Positions 34,792 to 46,553 are shown, counted from the stretch's first letter. The stretch is DNA of 64,000 bases from Eutreptiella sp. 'Long Island Sound 2002' (GCA_964036045.1 OZ038389.1:38945998-39009997), one strand, 5' to 3'. Translations and numbers: made by a program. The notes: generated by a model not told the origin, from the letters alone.

Positions 34792-37183
34792 TTTCCCTGT
34801 GTCATTCTACTGACAGGTGCAGTGAGCACTCTTCTGCAGACGTGCCTCGGTATGGGTATAAGAGCAGTTGTCACAGTTGCCCCGCATTGCATCGCAGGAC
34901 AGGACCGTTAGCCCCCCGTGACAACCACTCCCTGGCCGGAGGCCATTGGTCTTTCACAGACTACTGCTTACTGAGCACTGCACTGACCATGTCTGTGCCC
35001 TGCAGACCCATGCCTGGGGTCTCCAGCGTGGGCCGGGTGGCCCCTTATCAGGATTGCAGCCGCCCAGCGAGTGTATGCCTTGTTGACCATGTGTTGCATG
35101 GGGACTGCCCTGATGTAATGACCTTGGGGAGCCAACGAAGAACGGTGGCTTACTACACCAGGGGGAAATGACAAGCAAGGTGTTATGAGGCAAGATTTGT
35201 CTTCCCTCCTTGGGGACAAGCGAGCCCACAGTTAGGACCCCTGACTGGTCCAGACCCATGGGGTTCTACCCTTCCTTACAGGGTTTACCATACCCCTATG
35301 TGTGCTACGTATGTCTGTGTGTGTCTCACTTTCCTCCCGGGTGTGGCTCCTGGAGACCGGGCTTCGCTGACCTCGGACCGAAGGTCCTAATCAGGTACTA
35401 TTACCACTCCTATGGCGCCCAATTTCTGTGCTGACGCCTATCCTTGGGGGAAGACGGCAAAAGCCCTACCTACTAGAGGGGAGGGGTGGCCAAGTGTGCT
35501 AAGAGCATACAAAACGCCCGTCTTTGCTAAGGGCCAAAAGCTAACGCACTCCCCTGCCCACAAAGAAAGGGCCCCCGGGACACGAGACACCACTATACTA
35601 CACTCACTAACGCCAGCACCGGCCTTCAAAGGCAGGGCGATCACTCATCACCTGCACTCAACTCCTGCCAGGCCTGCTGACCCTAACCCCTACACACGCT
35701 ACTTGGTGTTGCTGTCATTGAAGTCTCGGGTCCTAATGACCCTCGTGTGAAGAAGACAAGAGAACACAGCGCTGCTAAGCAAATGTGGCCTAACAGGGAC
35801 GTCACCACACGTTTCCCTGCTAGGGCTTGGAGGGAAGGGGTGCTCTTGTTGCGTGCGCAGCGCGGATGTCCTGGCTGAGGCGCAGTCAATTGATTGTGTG
35901 ATCAGCGCGCCTGTTTAGCTGGGGCAGAAAAATGGGATAGCTGCCGAAGGCAGCTGCTGCGTGCACCAATCACCCTGAACCTCTCCCACCTGTACAACAA
36001 AGGCCAATGAAGGGGTGCTTGCGGCTGAGGAACCAAGCCACACTCCACGTATTATACGCTTCTCAGTGTGACCTATAATACAGTGTCCTCAAACAGCCCC
36101 TGTCAAGCAAGCAAGCGTTAAGAGACTCCTCAGGTTCTCTTAAAGAACGTACCGAGGAGCCCCTGGGTAACCTAAACAAGGTTTACCGTGCGCATTTCGC
36201 GTGGCCTACCCTTTAATGCATCGTGTGCACGCATGCAGGGAAGGGAGGCGGAACCATGACCACACTGACTCAACCAGGAGGTGAGCTTCTCCTGGGCTTA
36301 CCTACCTTACTCACCATGCATCGTGTGAATGCCGAAGTGAAGCGAACGCAAAACAACCCTTTTGCGAGTTACAAACAAGCCTAAGCGTTTTAAGCAACCC
36401 TACTTTAACGCTACGGCTACACACGAGCAAACACTTTCTTTTCTTACCTGTGAAGAGGGAACAAGGATGAATTGGGGTACAGGGAAAGCGTCACAGTGCG
36501 TGAATGCCTCAATTAGGCACATGCATCGCGAGCACAGCGCACATTCTAACCCTACGTGCGCGCTGCGCGCTCCATTCGCATCGCATACCTTTCATTCCTG
36601 TTTTTGACCTGTGCAGAGCAAAGGGGATGAGCGCCCGAACCCCCAACGAACACATCGTTGACAACCCTAACGTTTTAACGAAGCAACCAACACGAACGCA
36701 ATGCATGCGTGTGAGATGACACTGGCATACCTGAGAGGTGGGTTGTCCACCTGCTCTGTGGTGTGGGTTGAGTTTGAATACCTTTCCCTAAAGTTTATAA
36801 AAATTGGGATGCAACTGTGCAAAAATTTCCTTTAGAACTTTAAATACTACGGCTCATACCTTCTTTTTCAAAAGCCGTTTACGCTTGCGCAACCTTGTTT
36901 TTGAAGTCCGCTTCCTTTGCGCTTGTCTGCGACTTTGGGTTTGGTGTAAAAATGACGATTTCTCGCGTGATTTCGTCAATTTTTAGCGATTTGACTTGTT
37001 AAAGCGCTACCCCTTTCGCTGAACCGCAGGAATCACGCCCTATTGGTTTCATTTTCTATTTTTTTCAGCTCCTGGAGATTTGTGTCCTCCATTGGGAGTA
37101 TTGCTCCGCCCTGGCCCTTGGTCAGGACGTTTACTAAAACGCTGTTTATACAGCGATAGCCGTCTGCATCAGAGCGTTCGACT

Positions 37184-37260
37184 GTACCCTAGTGGGCAAG
37201 CATGTGTGCTCTAGGGAGGGAGTCCTGGGTTCAAACCCTACTACCCCCAAGATTTTTACC
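37184..37260 (+). repeat. tRNA-like Pol III head (SINE-type) in RT-A LTR
   Basis: An A-box-like string CTAGTGGGCAAGC lies inside a CCCTAG/CTAGGG stem, followed by a perfect B-box GGTTCAAACCC with a near-complete T stem. The acceptor stem pairs poorly, so a functional tRNA is unlikely. A second copy lacking the first 20 bases is at 38,193-38,245, and the A-box part is also at window position 1. Confidence 0.5.
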
Positions 37261-37975
37261 AAACGTTTTCGTCGCACGCCGGCGACTTTTGAGGAATGCC
37301 CCATCGAAGGGACATCATTCACGGTACATTACACTGTTGTTCGAGGGTACCTAAAGTGTGATAGGCTTCTATGAACTGATGAGGATGTTTTTGGTAAGTT
37401 TCATGCATTTTTTGAGGTAATTTTGGGAATATTTGAGCCTTTTTCCTTTGCCCTACTAGCTTAGCTAACTAGTACTCCAGGGGGGAGTGAGAAAAAGTCA
37501 CCGCCATGTCTTTCTTGGAGGGCTTGATCCAGGCCAACCCCCCCTTAAAACCCTTTTGCTGATGCTAAGACTAACTTAAGTATTTTTATCTCTCTTTTGT
37601 AGCCTAAAGTACACATTCTCAAAGTAACTAGGGTTGTAACCCTAGCCCCCCCATGAAGTTCACCCCTGCCACTCAACTGAGTGGAGGTACCTTCCTTCAT
37701 GGAGGATATACCGAAACAAAATAGGCATTTCATGCTTTAGGCCTTGTAGGTTGAGCCTAGTGGTCTCCCACCCCAAGACCCCTATACTCAATTGTTTCTA
37801 CCACTTATTGTGGTTCTACTCTTTAACTGTTTCTGAATTCAGTTGCTTGGCCAAGTCATCTTCTGTGTTGGCGTGACATCTTTGCCCCACATTCCTAACC
37901 AGCACCATTTCACCCAAATGAGTGCACATGAAGTGCCTGATGCTATCTTGGAGGCCAGAGTGAGTCCAGCTTTCA

Positions 37976-37983
37976 TATAAAAT
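37976..37983 (+). promoter_or_regulatory. TATA box of RT-A 3' LTR, first tandem unit
   Basis: TATAAAAT sits in the same context as the TATA at 518, about 215 bp before the unit end at 38,192. Confidence 0.5.
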
Positions 37984-39187
37984 CTTTTGTATTATCCATT
38001 TGTGATTGAATCTTTGTGTTTATACCTGCTTTGTCTATCTGCAGCCCTTCTGTGTTACACTAGATTTCAAAACTATTCATTGATTCGATCCACATCCTGT
38101 TCCTGCTCTACTTGCTGCTTTGGTTTGGGGTTTCAACTTCAAAACTTGCAGGATTTCATCAAAATATCTAGGGCACTAATCAAGGACATCTTTCTATGTG
38201 TGCTCTAGGGAGGGAGTCCTGGGTTCAAACCCCACTACCCCCAAGTTTTTACCAAAAGGCTTTGTCGCACGCTGATGACTTTTGAGGAATGCCCCATCTA
38301 AGGGACATCATTCACGGTACCTTACACTGTTTTTCAAGGGTACCTAGGGTGTGATGGGCTTCTTTGAACTCATGAGAATGTTTTTGGTAAGTTTAATGCA
38401 TTTTCTGAGGTAATGTTGGGAATATTTGAGCCTTGTTCCCTGGTCCTACTAGCTTGATCAACTAGTACTCCAGGGGGGAGTGAGAAAAAGTCACTGCCAT
38501 GTCTTTCTTGGAGGGCTTGATCCAGGCCAAACCCCCCTTAAAACCCTTTTGTTGATGCTAAGACTTACTTAAGTGTTTTTGTCCCTCTTTTGAAGCTCTA
38601 AGTACACTTTCTCAAAGTAACTAGGGTTATAACCCTAGCCCCCCATGAAGTTCACCCCTACCACTCAACTGAGCGGAGGTACCTTCCTTCATGGAGGATA
38701 TACCGAAAGAAAATAGGCATTTCATGCCTTAGGCCCCGGAGGTTAAGCCTAGTGGTCTCCCACCCCAAGACCCCTATACTCAATTGTTTCTACCACTTGT
38801 TGTGGTTCTACTTTTTAACTGTTTCTGAATTCAGTTGCTTGGCCAAGTCATAATCTGTGTCTGGCCTAACTCCTTTGCTTCATATTCCTACCCAACTCCA
38901 TTTCATCCAAAAGAGTGCAAATGAAGTGCTTGAGGCTAATTGGAAAGCAAGAGTCAGCCCAGTTCTCATACAAAAATCATTTGTTTCTTCCTTTTGTGAT
39001 TGAATCTTTGTACTTATACCTGCTTTGTCTATCTGCAGCCCTTCTGTGTTACACTGGATTTCAAACTATTCATTGATTCGATCCACATCCTGTTCTTGAT
39101 CTACTTACTGCCTTCGTTTGGGTTTTCAACATCAAAACGTGCAGGATTTCACCAAAATATCTAGGGCACTAAACAAGGACATCTTTC

Positions 39188-39902
39188 CGAGGATCTTCCA
39201 GATCCTCTACTCCTTCCTCCAAGAGACTCAGGGCCACGTAGGCCACTCAGGGAAGTGAAACCAGGTGCACGCATAGTGTAGCCAGGTTCGGGTGCCGCAT
39301 AGCCTGGTATCCCAGTCACGTACACGTCCGCCGCAGGTCTATGATAGCCATCCTCATATCGGCGCGGCATAAGCTCAGGCGCACCGGTGTAGGTGGAGCT
39401 GGATGCCACTGGTTCGCTGACTGCAGTTGCCATAGGTGGCACAGTCGCGGCTGGAGTCACACCATAGGTGGGGTAAGGCATTTCAGTAAAGCCTAGACCC
39501 TCAACCATAGGTGGAGTGGTTGTTGATGAGGATGTAGCTGGATGTGTGGCTGGGCGTGTTGTTGGAGAGGGTACTGCAGGGAAGTCAGAGGCGCTCGGAG
39601 CACTCTCCTCAAGTGTGTCCTCGAAGGGCGCCTCGTCGGATGGTCCATATCCATCTCCAGGGTGTACCTCTTCGGCTCCCATGTCCACTACTTGCTTCTC
39701 CTTCTCCTTCTCTTTGCCTTCGCACGAATAGACCATTGAAGGCAGCTCTCAAGCCTTCCAGAGAATCATCCCTCAGCCCACTTCAGGGCACTGAAGGTAC
39801 AAGTGCGTCAGGTTCAGTTTCACCAGCAGGTTTGGGCGCTGGCGCTGGCTTGGCTGGTGCCCCTGAGGGCGCTGTTGTCTCGGCAGCGTCCTTGGTGTCC
39901 AT
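39188..39902 (-). pseudogene. gag: RT-D gag N-terminal fragment
   Basis: On the minus strand an ATG at 39,902 starts an Ala/Pro/Lys-rich frame with a TGA about 40 codons in. Coding then shifts to another frame (from 39,736), rich in Pro, Thr and Ser, with tyrosine-containing P-x-Y motifs, until it is cut at 39,188 by the end of the RT-A LTR. I identify it as Gag only from its place, starting about 86 bp after a primer-binding site and LTR. The rest of the gene would lie left of the window. Confidence 0.5.
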
Positions 39903-39987
39903 ATTGTATTCCTTCGCCCTTCAGTGGAGTCAGTCTCGACGTACTGGTTGTACTGCACGGGGTTGCAGGTACGCAAAGACTGAAATT

Positions 39988-39998
39988 CTCTGCTACCA
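39988..39998 (-). other. RT-D primer-binding site
   Basis: TGGTAGCAGAG on the minus strand, preceded by an LTR end reading aactttc, similar to the ctttc end of RT-A. Confidence 0.6.
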
Positions 39999-40305
39999 GA
40001 AAGTTGAAACAGGCTTTCACTGTTGTTTGCTTTGATGATATTGTTTTGTTGATGTCCCTGCTTGCTCCTGCTGCTTCTTGATGTAGTTCAGGTTTTCCAA
40101 ACAAATAGGTTTTGCTGAAATCAACCCAAATAAGTACCCACAGTTGCGAGGCAAAGGACCGCAGGATCAAATCCACAACATGAAGGGCTGCAGTCAAAGG
40201 AGATAGTGATACCACAAAGGAAACTCACAATAACTACAGATTTAGGAAAAGATAATTCAAAAATATCCTACAAACATGGAAAAACTGCCCACATGGGCAT
40301 CCTTT

Positions 40306-40313
40306 CTTTTATA
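40306..40313 (-). promoter_or_regulatory. TATA box of RT-D LTR
   Basis: TATAAAAG on the minus strand, about 310 bp upstream of the LTR end, a typical promoter position. Confidence 0.45.
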
Positions 40314-40416
40314 GTGCCATCTAGATATGTGCACTCTTTGTTTTGGGTCTCATAGGTGCTGAGGTGGCATGGCTTGTGGCGCTGAGGTCACTGCCATGTC
40401 ATATCGGACATTCCTA

Positions 40417-40505
40417 CTTAGCTAGGCTGACTAGGAATTGAACCCAGGACCTCTCAAAAAGAGGTGCCACAGCCCCCTAGGGTGCAGACCACTAGGATAG
40501 CTAAG
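40417..40505 (-). repeat. tRNA-like sequence with long variable arm (SINE head or tRNA pseudogene)
   Basis: On the minus strand: a D-arm stem CCTA/TAGG around CTAGTGGTCTGC, a hairpin like a class II variable arm (acctc/gaggt), and a T arm with a fully paired stem around TTCAATT. The ends CTTAGCT and AGCTAAG are complementary, but about seven extra bases lie between T stem and acceptor. Related A-box strings occur at 1, 37,184 and about 41,600. Confidence 0.45.
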
Positions 40506-41445
40506 CATTCATGAGAAAACCTAGAAAAATGTATAGGCTGTGGATCAATGTCAGCACCTCAGTCAGTCCAGGAAATAATGTTTAAGATCAATCAGTTGGG
40601 GGGTCAGGGTCCACACAACATCCATAGATCAATGCTTGGTTTTATAGGTCAAAATGTCTTGTCACCCCTTTTTGGATAGGCCAATACTAAGATAAAAATG
40701 AGTTATGCCTTTAGGCCTCTTTATAACAACTAAAGCTAACCTTTTGGCAGGGAAATACACTTTTTCTTACTTCAACTGTACTATAGCTTTGAATGACTTA
40801 TGTTGTGGTTTTCGTCGGAAGCTTAAATGTTCTGTCAAGGGAATGCATTGAGACCAGGCGAATGGTAGTTTGAGTGTTTGGTGTAACTGGTTGAAGCTAA
40901 TGGTGATAAGAGCTGTGAGAAAGGGGCAACCCTACGGGTGTTAGCATGAGTGATCAGAGACTCACACCAAGTTCGCGCATTCGCCTAGCGCGATGGCAAT
41001 GCCAACAGGACAGCGCGCCCTGAGGGCGCTAGGCCTGTGACAAATGTTAGTACCCATCCGGCAGGAGATGTTAAGGCATGGTGATGGTAGAGGTGAGCAG
41101 ATAGTACACGCTGAGGAGACAGAATGTTGATTCTAGAGCTCAAATGGTGAGTCGGTGTGCAAAAGTATAGGCTGCGATGGAAAGCATTTGTCGGTAGGGC
41201 ACAGGGTGATCGGGAAGCATGAAATGGTTGAGACTGAGTCAACGGGGGCGGCAAGGAGAAATTCTTGGAAGAGCATATGCTCCCATTGACGTGGTGCACT
41301 CAGCTCACCGTCCTCTGCCCGAACCAACAGCAAAATCAAGGCGGTGCATAGGGATGTGCTCGAACGTATACATACATACCTAGTTATACATCATATACAA
41401 AGCCAAACATGTCTGCACTGCACCTCAGCATCCTGGATGGTGCGA

Positions 41446-42068
41446 ATACTGTGGTTACAAAGTGATTTACAGTAACAGCGCCCGATTCCGGCTGCATTAT
41501 TCTTTTCTAAATTTACATTTACAGTATGCGGTGCTGAGCATTATTTTTTTCTTTACATTTACATTAACATTATACAGATGACGTGCGCGCGCTCTGCCGA
41601 GAGGGAGTACCCTAGCGGCCAGCGCGCTGGGGTACGGCTTGGCAAACATTGGTTCGATTCCTGGTACTTGCACGGTAAGTAGGGCTGTTATGCACTTTTT
41701 ATTGCCATTTTCAGCAGCGATCGCCGATCGGCGCCCATTTTCAGCAGCGATCGGCGCACGGGCCTGCAGGGATCGGAGCGATCGCTGAGCACAGTTCTGC
41801 GCAGCAACAGACTTCAATTTGCGAATTTTGTGTTTTGGACTATTCTTACATTGGGAATGGTATTTGGAGTCCACATGGGGCGCCGAAGGCGCCGAAGCAA
41901 AAATTGAGAAAAACATCCAATTACATTATCCGAGACCCCCGTCCGTTAAAAAATGACATTTTACATTATCCATTTTTCGGCCACATTATTCTTTTTTAAC
42001 ATTTACATTTTACATTCTCGTTTTTCGTCGATGTTATTATACTGTAAATCACTTTGTAACCACAGTAT
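41446..42068. mobile_element. Small non-autonomous TIR element with TA ends (mariner-like MITE)
   Basis: A perfect 29 bp inverted repeat occurs at 41,446-41,474 and 42,040-42,068. Its outer bases include TA on both sides, the target pattern of Tc1/mariner elements. The interior is AT rich, with repeated cattattc...acattt strings and a tRNA-like B box near 41,650. No transposase is encoded. Confidence 0.65.
41598..41680 (+). repeat. tRNA-like sequence inside the small TIR element
   Basis: GTACCCTAGCGGCCAGC resembles the A-box block at 37,184, and GGTTCGATTCC is a perfect B-box. Seven-base ends (gggagta and tacttgc) pair at six positions counting one wobble, but the T stem is poor. It is probably a decayed tRNA-derived sequence rather than a working tRNA. 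Confidence 0.35.
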
Positions 42069-42197
42069 GGAGAGAGTTGATCGTCCATCTTTGAGACCCA
42101 ATTTGATGCATTTTAATTTCCATTTGGGTAATTCTGATGCCTCAATTTCAAACAACAACAACAACAACATCATCATCATCATTAAGGCGCTGGCAGC

Positions 42198-42259
42198 GGG
42201 AATGACTATGCAGGACTACGGCTTAGGACTACGCGTAGGACTAAAGGATCTGCCCACAT
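42198..42259 (+). repeat. MULE-1 left terminal inverted repeat
   Basis: It starts GGGAATGACTATGCAG and ends TGCCCACAT. It contains a short internal repetition of the pattern AGGACTACG. Confidence 0.85.
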
Positions 42260-43442
42260 TGCGCACGCGCATCCACATCAAATTTTGACAGAACTGAAAA
42301 CCTGTTTGTTTCATCGCAGTACATTTCTGACAGGGGGGACAGATGCATCGCGTGCCAGGTTAAGGGATGTTCATTTCCTGGCGCTCTGTAGCTCTTAATT
42401 TCGCAAACCTATGTCTGCCAAAGCCACTGCCACTGCTGCTTGGGACTGGAAGGACCCCGAGGACGCAGACCAGGCTCCGGGTCCCCATCCAATCAGCGCA
42501 CCCATCCAAGTACCCCCATCGCCGCCCCACGACCCTCATGTGCTGCCCCCCAAAGGATTTAAGAAGCCATGGAAGGGAAAAATTGGGAAGGGAGGCAAGG
42601 AAATCGAGTTGCTGGACGAGGCGTACGAGAAGGATGCGGAGACTCCCACGGAATATTGGTGGTCCCACCCGGATGGTATGTGGTTGCAAACATTTCGATT
42701 TGGTTGTGCGTTTCACGTCATTTTCATGCAAAATGCGTGCTTTCTCTATCCTACCTCCATCCTACCTATTCTTTGTGTTGCAGAAGAGGATGAGGTCGCC
42801 TTTGATGGGGCCCAACCGTGGCATGTCAATTGGTATGACAGCCTTGGCGAACGACAACGTCACCAACTTCACGCGCAACGACCCCAACCACACGATTCAC
42901 ACGCGCAATGGCAAAAGGAGATTGAGATTGAGCGCTTGGCTGACATTGCTCGTACTCCAAGTCCAAGTCCAAGTCCAACTCCGCCGGGCACGCCAAAGCA
43001 CTCCCCGGAACCACGAACCGAGGCGGAATGTGGTATGCACCGCTACGCACCATTGCACCATGGCACGTGTTACATGGTAACGTTCCTTCACCGTCAACCC
43101 TTGTTTACAGCAACAATGGAGCAAAGGAAGAAGGACTGGGAGGGGAGACGCCGTTCGCCGGAGCCACGCGCCGAGGGTGCACCCAAGACGCCAAGCGAGC
43201 GAGGTATCCCCGTGGTGGCGTCACTTGTCTGCCTGTCCTTTTTGTGTTCATTGTGCATTTTTTCTTGTTTGCCCCTTTTTTCTCCCGCACATTGTACATT
43301 TGTTGGTTGGTTTGTTTAGGGAGAAAGGGTGCGGAGGAGCTCATTCGGAGGATGAAGGAGCGCCAGGAAGCAAAGGACCGTGAGGAGGAAACGAAACGTA
43401 AGGAGTCCGGTATGTGCCTTTCGGATCCTCTCTGCCGTGCCG

Positions 43443-43903
43443 TGACAATGGCCCATTACGGGCCCATATGTGCATAGAAGCGTGTTTGGGTTTTGTTTGG
43501 GTTAGGTGACACAAGCTTGGAGTGGGGTTTGGGAGCGCGCCTCTCGTCTTTGAGGCGTTAGCAATGGCCCATTACGGGCTCATATGTGCATAGAAGCGTG
43601 TTTGCGTTTTGTTTGGGTTAGGTGACACAAGGTTGGAGTGGGGTTTGGGAGCGCGCCTCTCGTCTTTGAGGCGTTAGCAATGGCCCATCACGGGCCCATA
43701 TGTGTATAGAAGCGTGTTTGGGTGTTGTTTGGGTTAGGTGACACAAGCTTGGAGTGGGGTTTGGGAGCGCGCCTCTCGTCTTTGAGGCCTTAGCAATGGC
43801 CCATTACGGGCCCATATGTGTATAGAAGCGTGTTTAGGCTTTGTTTGGGTTAGGTGACACAACCTTAGAGTGGGGTTTGGGAGCGCGCCTCTTGTCGTTG
43901 GCA
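43443..43903 (+). repeat. Minisatellite, about four units of 116-117 bp, in intron 4
   Basis: Units begin near 43,447, 43,564, 43,680 and 43,796 (atggcccatyacgggc...) and carry GGGAGCGCGCCTC. The array lies wholly inside the intron 43,410-43,931. Confidence 0.8.
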
Positions 43904-44608
43904 CACTTTACTGCATGTATCCTTTTTGCAGCATTGGTCAGCACCATGCAGAAGGACGAGGTGCTGGCCATCGCCGACCCCAAGGACCGCGAGCTCATGC
44001 GGTTCAGTGTGGGGGAGACCTTCAACGCCAACGTCAAGGTCTTGCAGGCCGTGGTTCCCCGGCCCCAAAGCACAGGCCCGCGCGACACGTACATCGTGCG
44101 CCGGGTCTGCCAGGGACCCCCCTTCGCGAGGTGGCGCCGCGGGGTTCGCGAGGGTGGCACATTGCCCCCCACATGGGACCCCCCGGCGGTGGTTGTGGGT
44201 GACGAGGAGGGCAATACCTTCATGGGGGAATGGTATTGCACTCAAGTTACCATTAGTTCTTTTTGGGACGCCAAAAAGAACACCAAAAAGCGGGAGGAAC
44301 ATTCCGCAATGTTCCGGGGGTGGGGGAGGGGGGCGAACCCGAAACATTTTTTTTCGGGATTTCTGACTTCGCGACCGTCAAGGTCGTGGAGGACAGAGAA
44401 GAGCGGGGTTTTCCCGCATGGGCAAACGAGGAGGTGGAGTGGGAGGTGCCCTGCGAGCTCCTCCTGCCCCTTCCGCACCCAATGGGCCGGGCGGTGCGCA
44501 AAATTTGTTGGGACAGGGGGGACTTGGGGGACGTGAGGGTGCCGACGCACCAACACGCGGAGGAGGTGTACCAAAGGGGGGAACATCTCCGCCTCCGTGA
44601 GTGGTGGC

Positions 44609-44613
44609 CTGAC
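44609..44613 (+). repeat. Target site duplication of RT-E, left
   Basis: CTGAC lies before the LTR and again at 48,508-48,512. Removing RT-E and one copy restores an open reading frame across the junction. Confidence 0.92.
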
Positions 44614-45117
44614 TGTAAGTGCAGCTTACGATTGTCTTGTAAGTGCAAGGTCTATTGTTTGTTTCCTTTTCTCGGGTCTCTTGAGTTCCTTGATTGGCAA
44701 AGCCTGCTGCTTGTTTGCTTGCTTGTTTCACCCGGTGCCTGCTGGTTTTACCGGAAGCCAAAACACTCCTCAAAGCAGTACATGCAAGACACCCATATCC
44801 CACGGCGGTAACGTACAAGAGTCAAATATGTCGTGAACCGGATCCAGTCACAGTAGCAGTGTTGTTGGCGGCACCAAAAGCAGCAATGACGGCAAGAGAC
44901 AATTCAAGGGCTCATCATACCCTATATAAATACATAGCATCAGGGGCTGAATTGTCTTGCGGGAATACTATGCACGCAATGAAAGGTTGCAAATATTATG
45001 CATGCACCGAGGAGCGCTCACAGAAAAGGCGAGAAATTATGGTCACTATTACCCGGCGTGACCTCTGTAGACTAGCGCTTCTGTCGCTAATGGTAGCGTT
45101 TGACGGCCGCAGTTACA
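44614..45117 (-). repeat. RT-E 3' LTR
   Basis: TG...CA ends, 504 bp, nearly identical to 48,004-48,507. It includes CCTATATAAATAC on the plus strand near 44,920. Confidence 0.92.
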
Positions 45118-46553
45118 CCCCCCTACCAGGACTTACCCACGGGTGTAAGGCCGATACCCACAGAGTAGCGAGGCCGGCAAACGTGGCACTCACATGCACA
45201 TGTATGGGGTATACCACTGCTTGTCCCCCAAATTAGAGGCAATCGCAAATTGAATTGAATTGAACAATTGAATTGAACAAATTGAAACAAATTGAACGCA
45301 AAGACTCCGACCAAGGGCAAAGCCCGCCTCAAGTCGTCGAATAGAACGCATAGGGTTCGTTCACACCATGCCAGTACAACATTGTACTGTATTGTATTGT
45401 ATTGTATTGTATTGTACAACATGGTTATTCTGTACACCACGTATTTCAACTACTCCTTAAACCGCATGACTCAAGACATCATCAGTCTGGCACAGTCCCA
45501 CGACCTCTATGTCTCACTTGCATGTCCACTGTGGCGTGGTGTCACTCCAAAACCGAAGGACGCATGGGGCTCACTGTGGCATTAGGAGCACCTGTGACGC
45601 GTAGGGTTGGTATGTGTGCCTGTTCTAGTCATGTTGTCACCTATAAGGACCTTGATGTGAGTGGCCGAGTGAATTGGTCACGTAGCGCCATGTCAAAGAC
45701 ACTTCAAATCCCTCAACCTCACGTCCCTAGGTATTGGACACTGTTACCACAGACTTGTGTGTAGCGTGCGGCGTCACTCCACTGAAGGAAGAAAATGGTC
45801 TCAATTCCGAGAAACGAGACATGGACGCACCCAACTGGGTCGTAGTAGTGTTGCTGAAGCTCGAGGCTACTGCCCATGCTCCCCAATCTTCACCCTTCCC
45901 ACAGAGCTTACCACCTCCGATATTTACAAAGGTTATTTCATACATACATAGAGGGAGGCGGTGGAGCGTCATTGGGCAAAGCCAAAATCAAAACTTCACT
46001 TGGCTTCCCAACACTCCTGTAGTTCTGGCGCCAACAAATATATATAGAAATGAAGAGAGCGAGAGAGAGGTGACCACAGGCATCAAAATGAATGGGGCTG
46101 CGCGCTGTTGAGCGCATGCTTGACGGCACATGGAGAGCACTCCAAGCTCTTGAGTCCACGACAAGGCTATGCTGTCGCCTGACGCCTAGTACTCTTGACT
46201 TGCGTTCACGGCTGGTCGCCTTTCGCTGAGACGCGCTGATGCTGGAGACTGTTGCCCTTCGCTGGGACCCGCGGATGCTGGAAGCCGTTGCCTGACGCGC
46301 AGTACTCCTGACTGGCGTCTACGGCTGGTTGCCCTTTGCTGGGACCCGCTGATGCTGGAAGCCGTTGGCGTTTACGGCTGGTTGCCCTTCGCTGGGACGC
46401 GCTGATGCTGGACGCCGTTGCCTGACGCGCAGTTTTCTGACTGGCGTTTATGGCTGGTCGCCCTTCGCTGGGACGCGCTGATGCGTGAAGCTGTGGCCTG
46501 ACGCGCAGTACTCCTGACTGGCGTTTATGGCTGGTCGCCCACCACTTGCTGGC
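45118..46553 (-). other. RT-E 3' non-coding region with simple repeats
   Basis: It holds runs of aattg and aattgaac (about 45,246-45,298), a (TTGTA)n microsatellite (about 45,383-45,420), unique sequence without coding signal, and a minisatellite at 46,178-46,550. This is the stretch between the single gene and the 3' LTR. Confidence 0.6.
46178..46550. repeat. Irregular minisatellite in RT-E
   Basis: Repeated blocks of gcctgacgcgcagtactcc, tgactggcgttta and cgctgggacgcgctgatgctgg in varying order, giving a composite period of roughly 75-130 bp. Confidence 0.75.

Larger units (their letters stand above)
1..39187 (+). mobile_element. RT-A, Ty3/gypsy chromodomain retrotransposon (5' end outside window)
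   Basis: A decayed LTR retrotransposon. The window opens inside its 5' LTR, followed by a primer-binding site at 737, gag (787-3024) and pol (3025-5999). Pol is interrupted at 6,001 by RT-B and resumes at 33,790 with the second half of the integrase and a chromodomain ending at 34,791. The 3' LTR ends at 39,187 with the same terminal string (gacatctttc) as the 5' LTR at 736. RT-A is itself inserted into a minus-strand gag (RT-D), whose reading frame is cut at 39,188. Its 5' target duplication lies outside the window. Confidence 0.8.
34792..39187 (+). repeat. RT-A 3' untranslated region and 3' LTR
   Basis: No gene is seen. A purine run AGGGGGAAA at about 35,160 followed by TGACAAGC is a possible polypurine tract and LTR start, which would make the LTR about 4.0 kb; the start is uncertain because the LTR does not end in CA. 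The right end holds two tandem copies of a unit of about 1 kb (37,184-38,192 and 38,193-39,187), each with a tRNA-like block and an LTR promoter region. Confidence 0.6.
39999..41440 (-). repeat. RT-D LTR region (far boundary not defined)
   Basis: On the minus strand this precedes the primer site and has a TATA box at 40,313-40,306, as an LTR should. I could not find the LTR start because the other LTR is outside the window. It contains a tRNA-like block (40,417-40,505). No coding sequence is recognised. Confidence 0.4.

Noticed and set aside
37184-37260. A functional tRNA gene
   Set aside because: The A and B boxes and a T arm are good, but the acceptor stem does not pair and the D arm is oversized. 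It is better called tRNA-derived.
39161-39736. A host Pro/Ser-rich protein gene on the minus strand
   Set aside because: Its location 3' of a primer site and LTR, and its truncation at the RT-A border, fit a retrotransposon gag better.
43443-43903. Regular direct repeats that could suggest a CRISPR array
   Set aside because: Units are contiguous copies of 116-117 bp without spacers, inside a spliceosomal intron of a eukaryotic transposon gene: a minisatellite.
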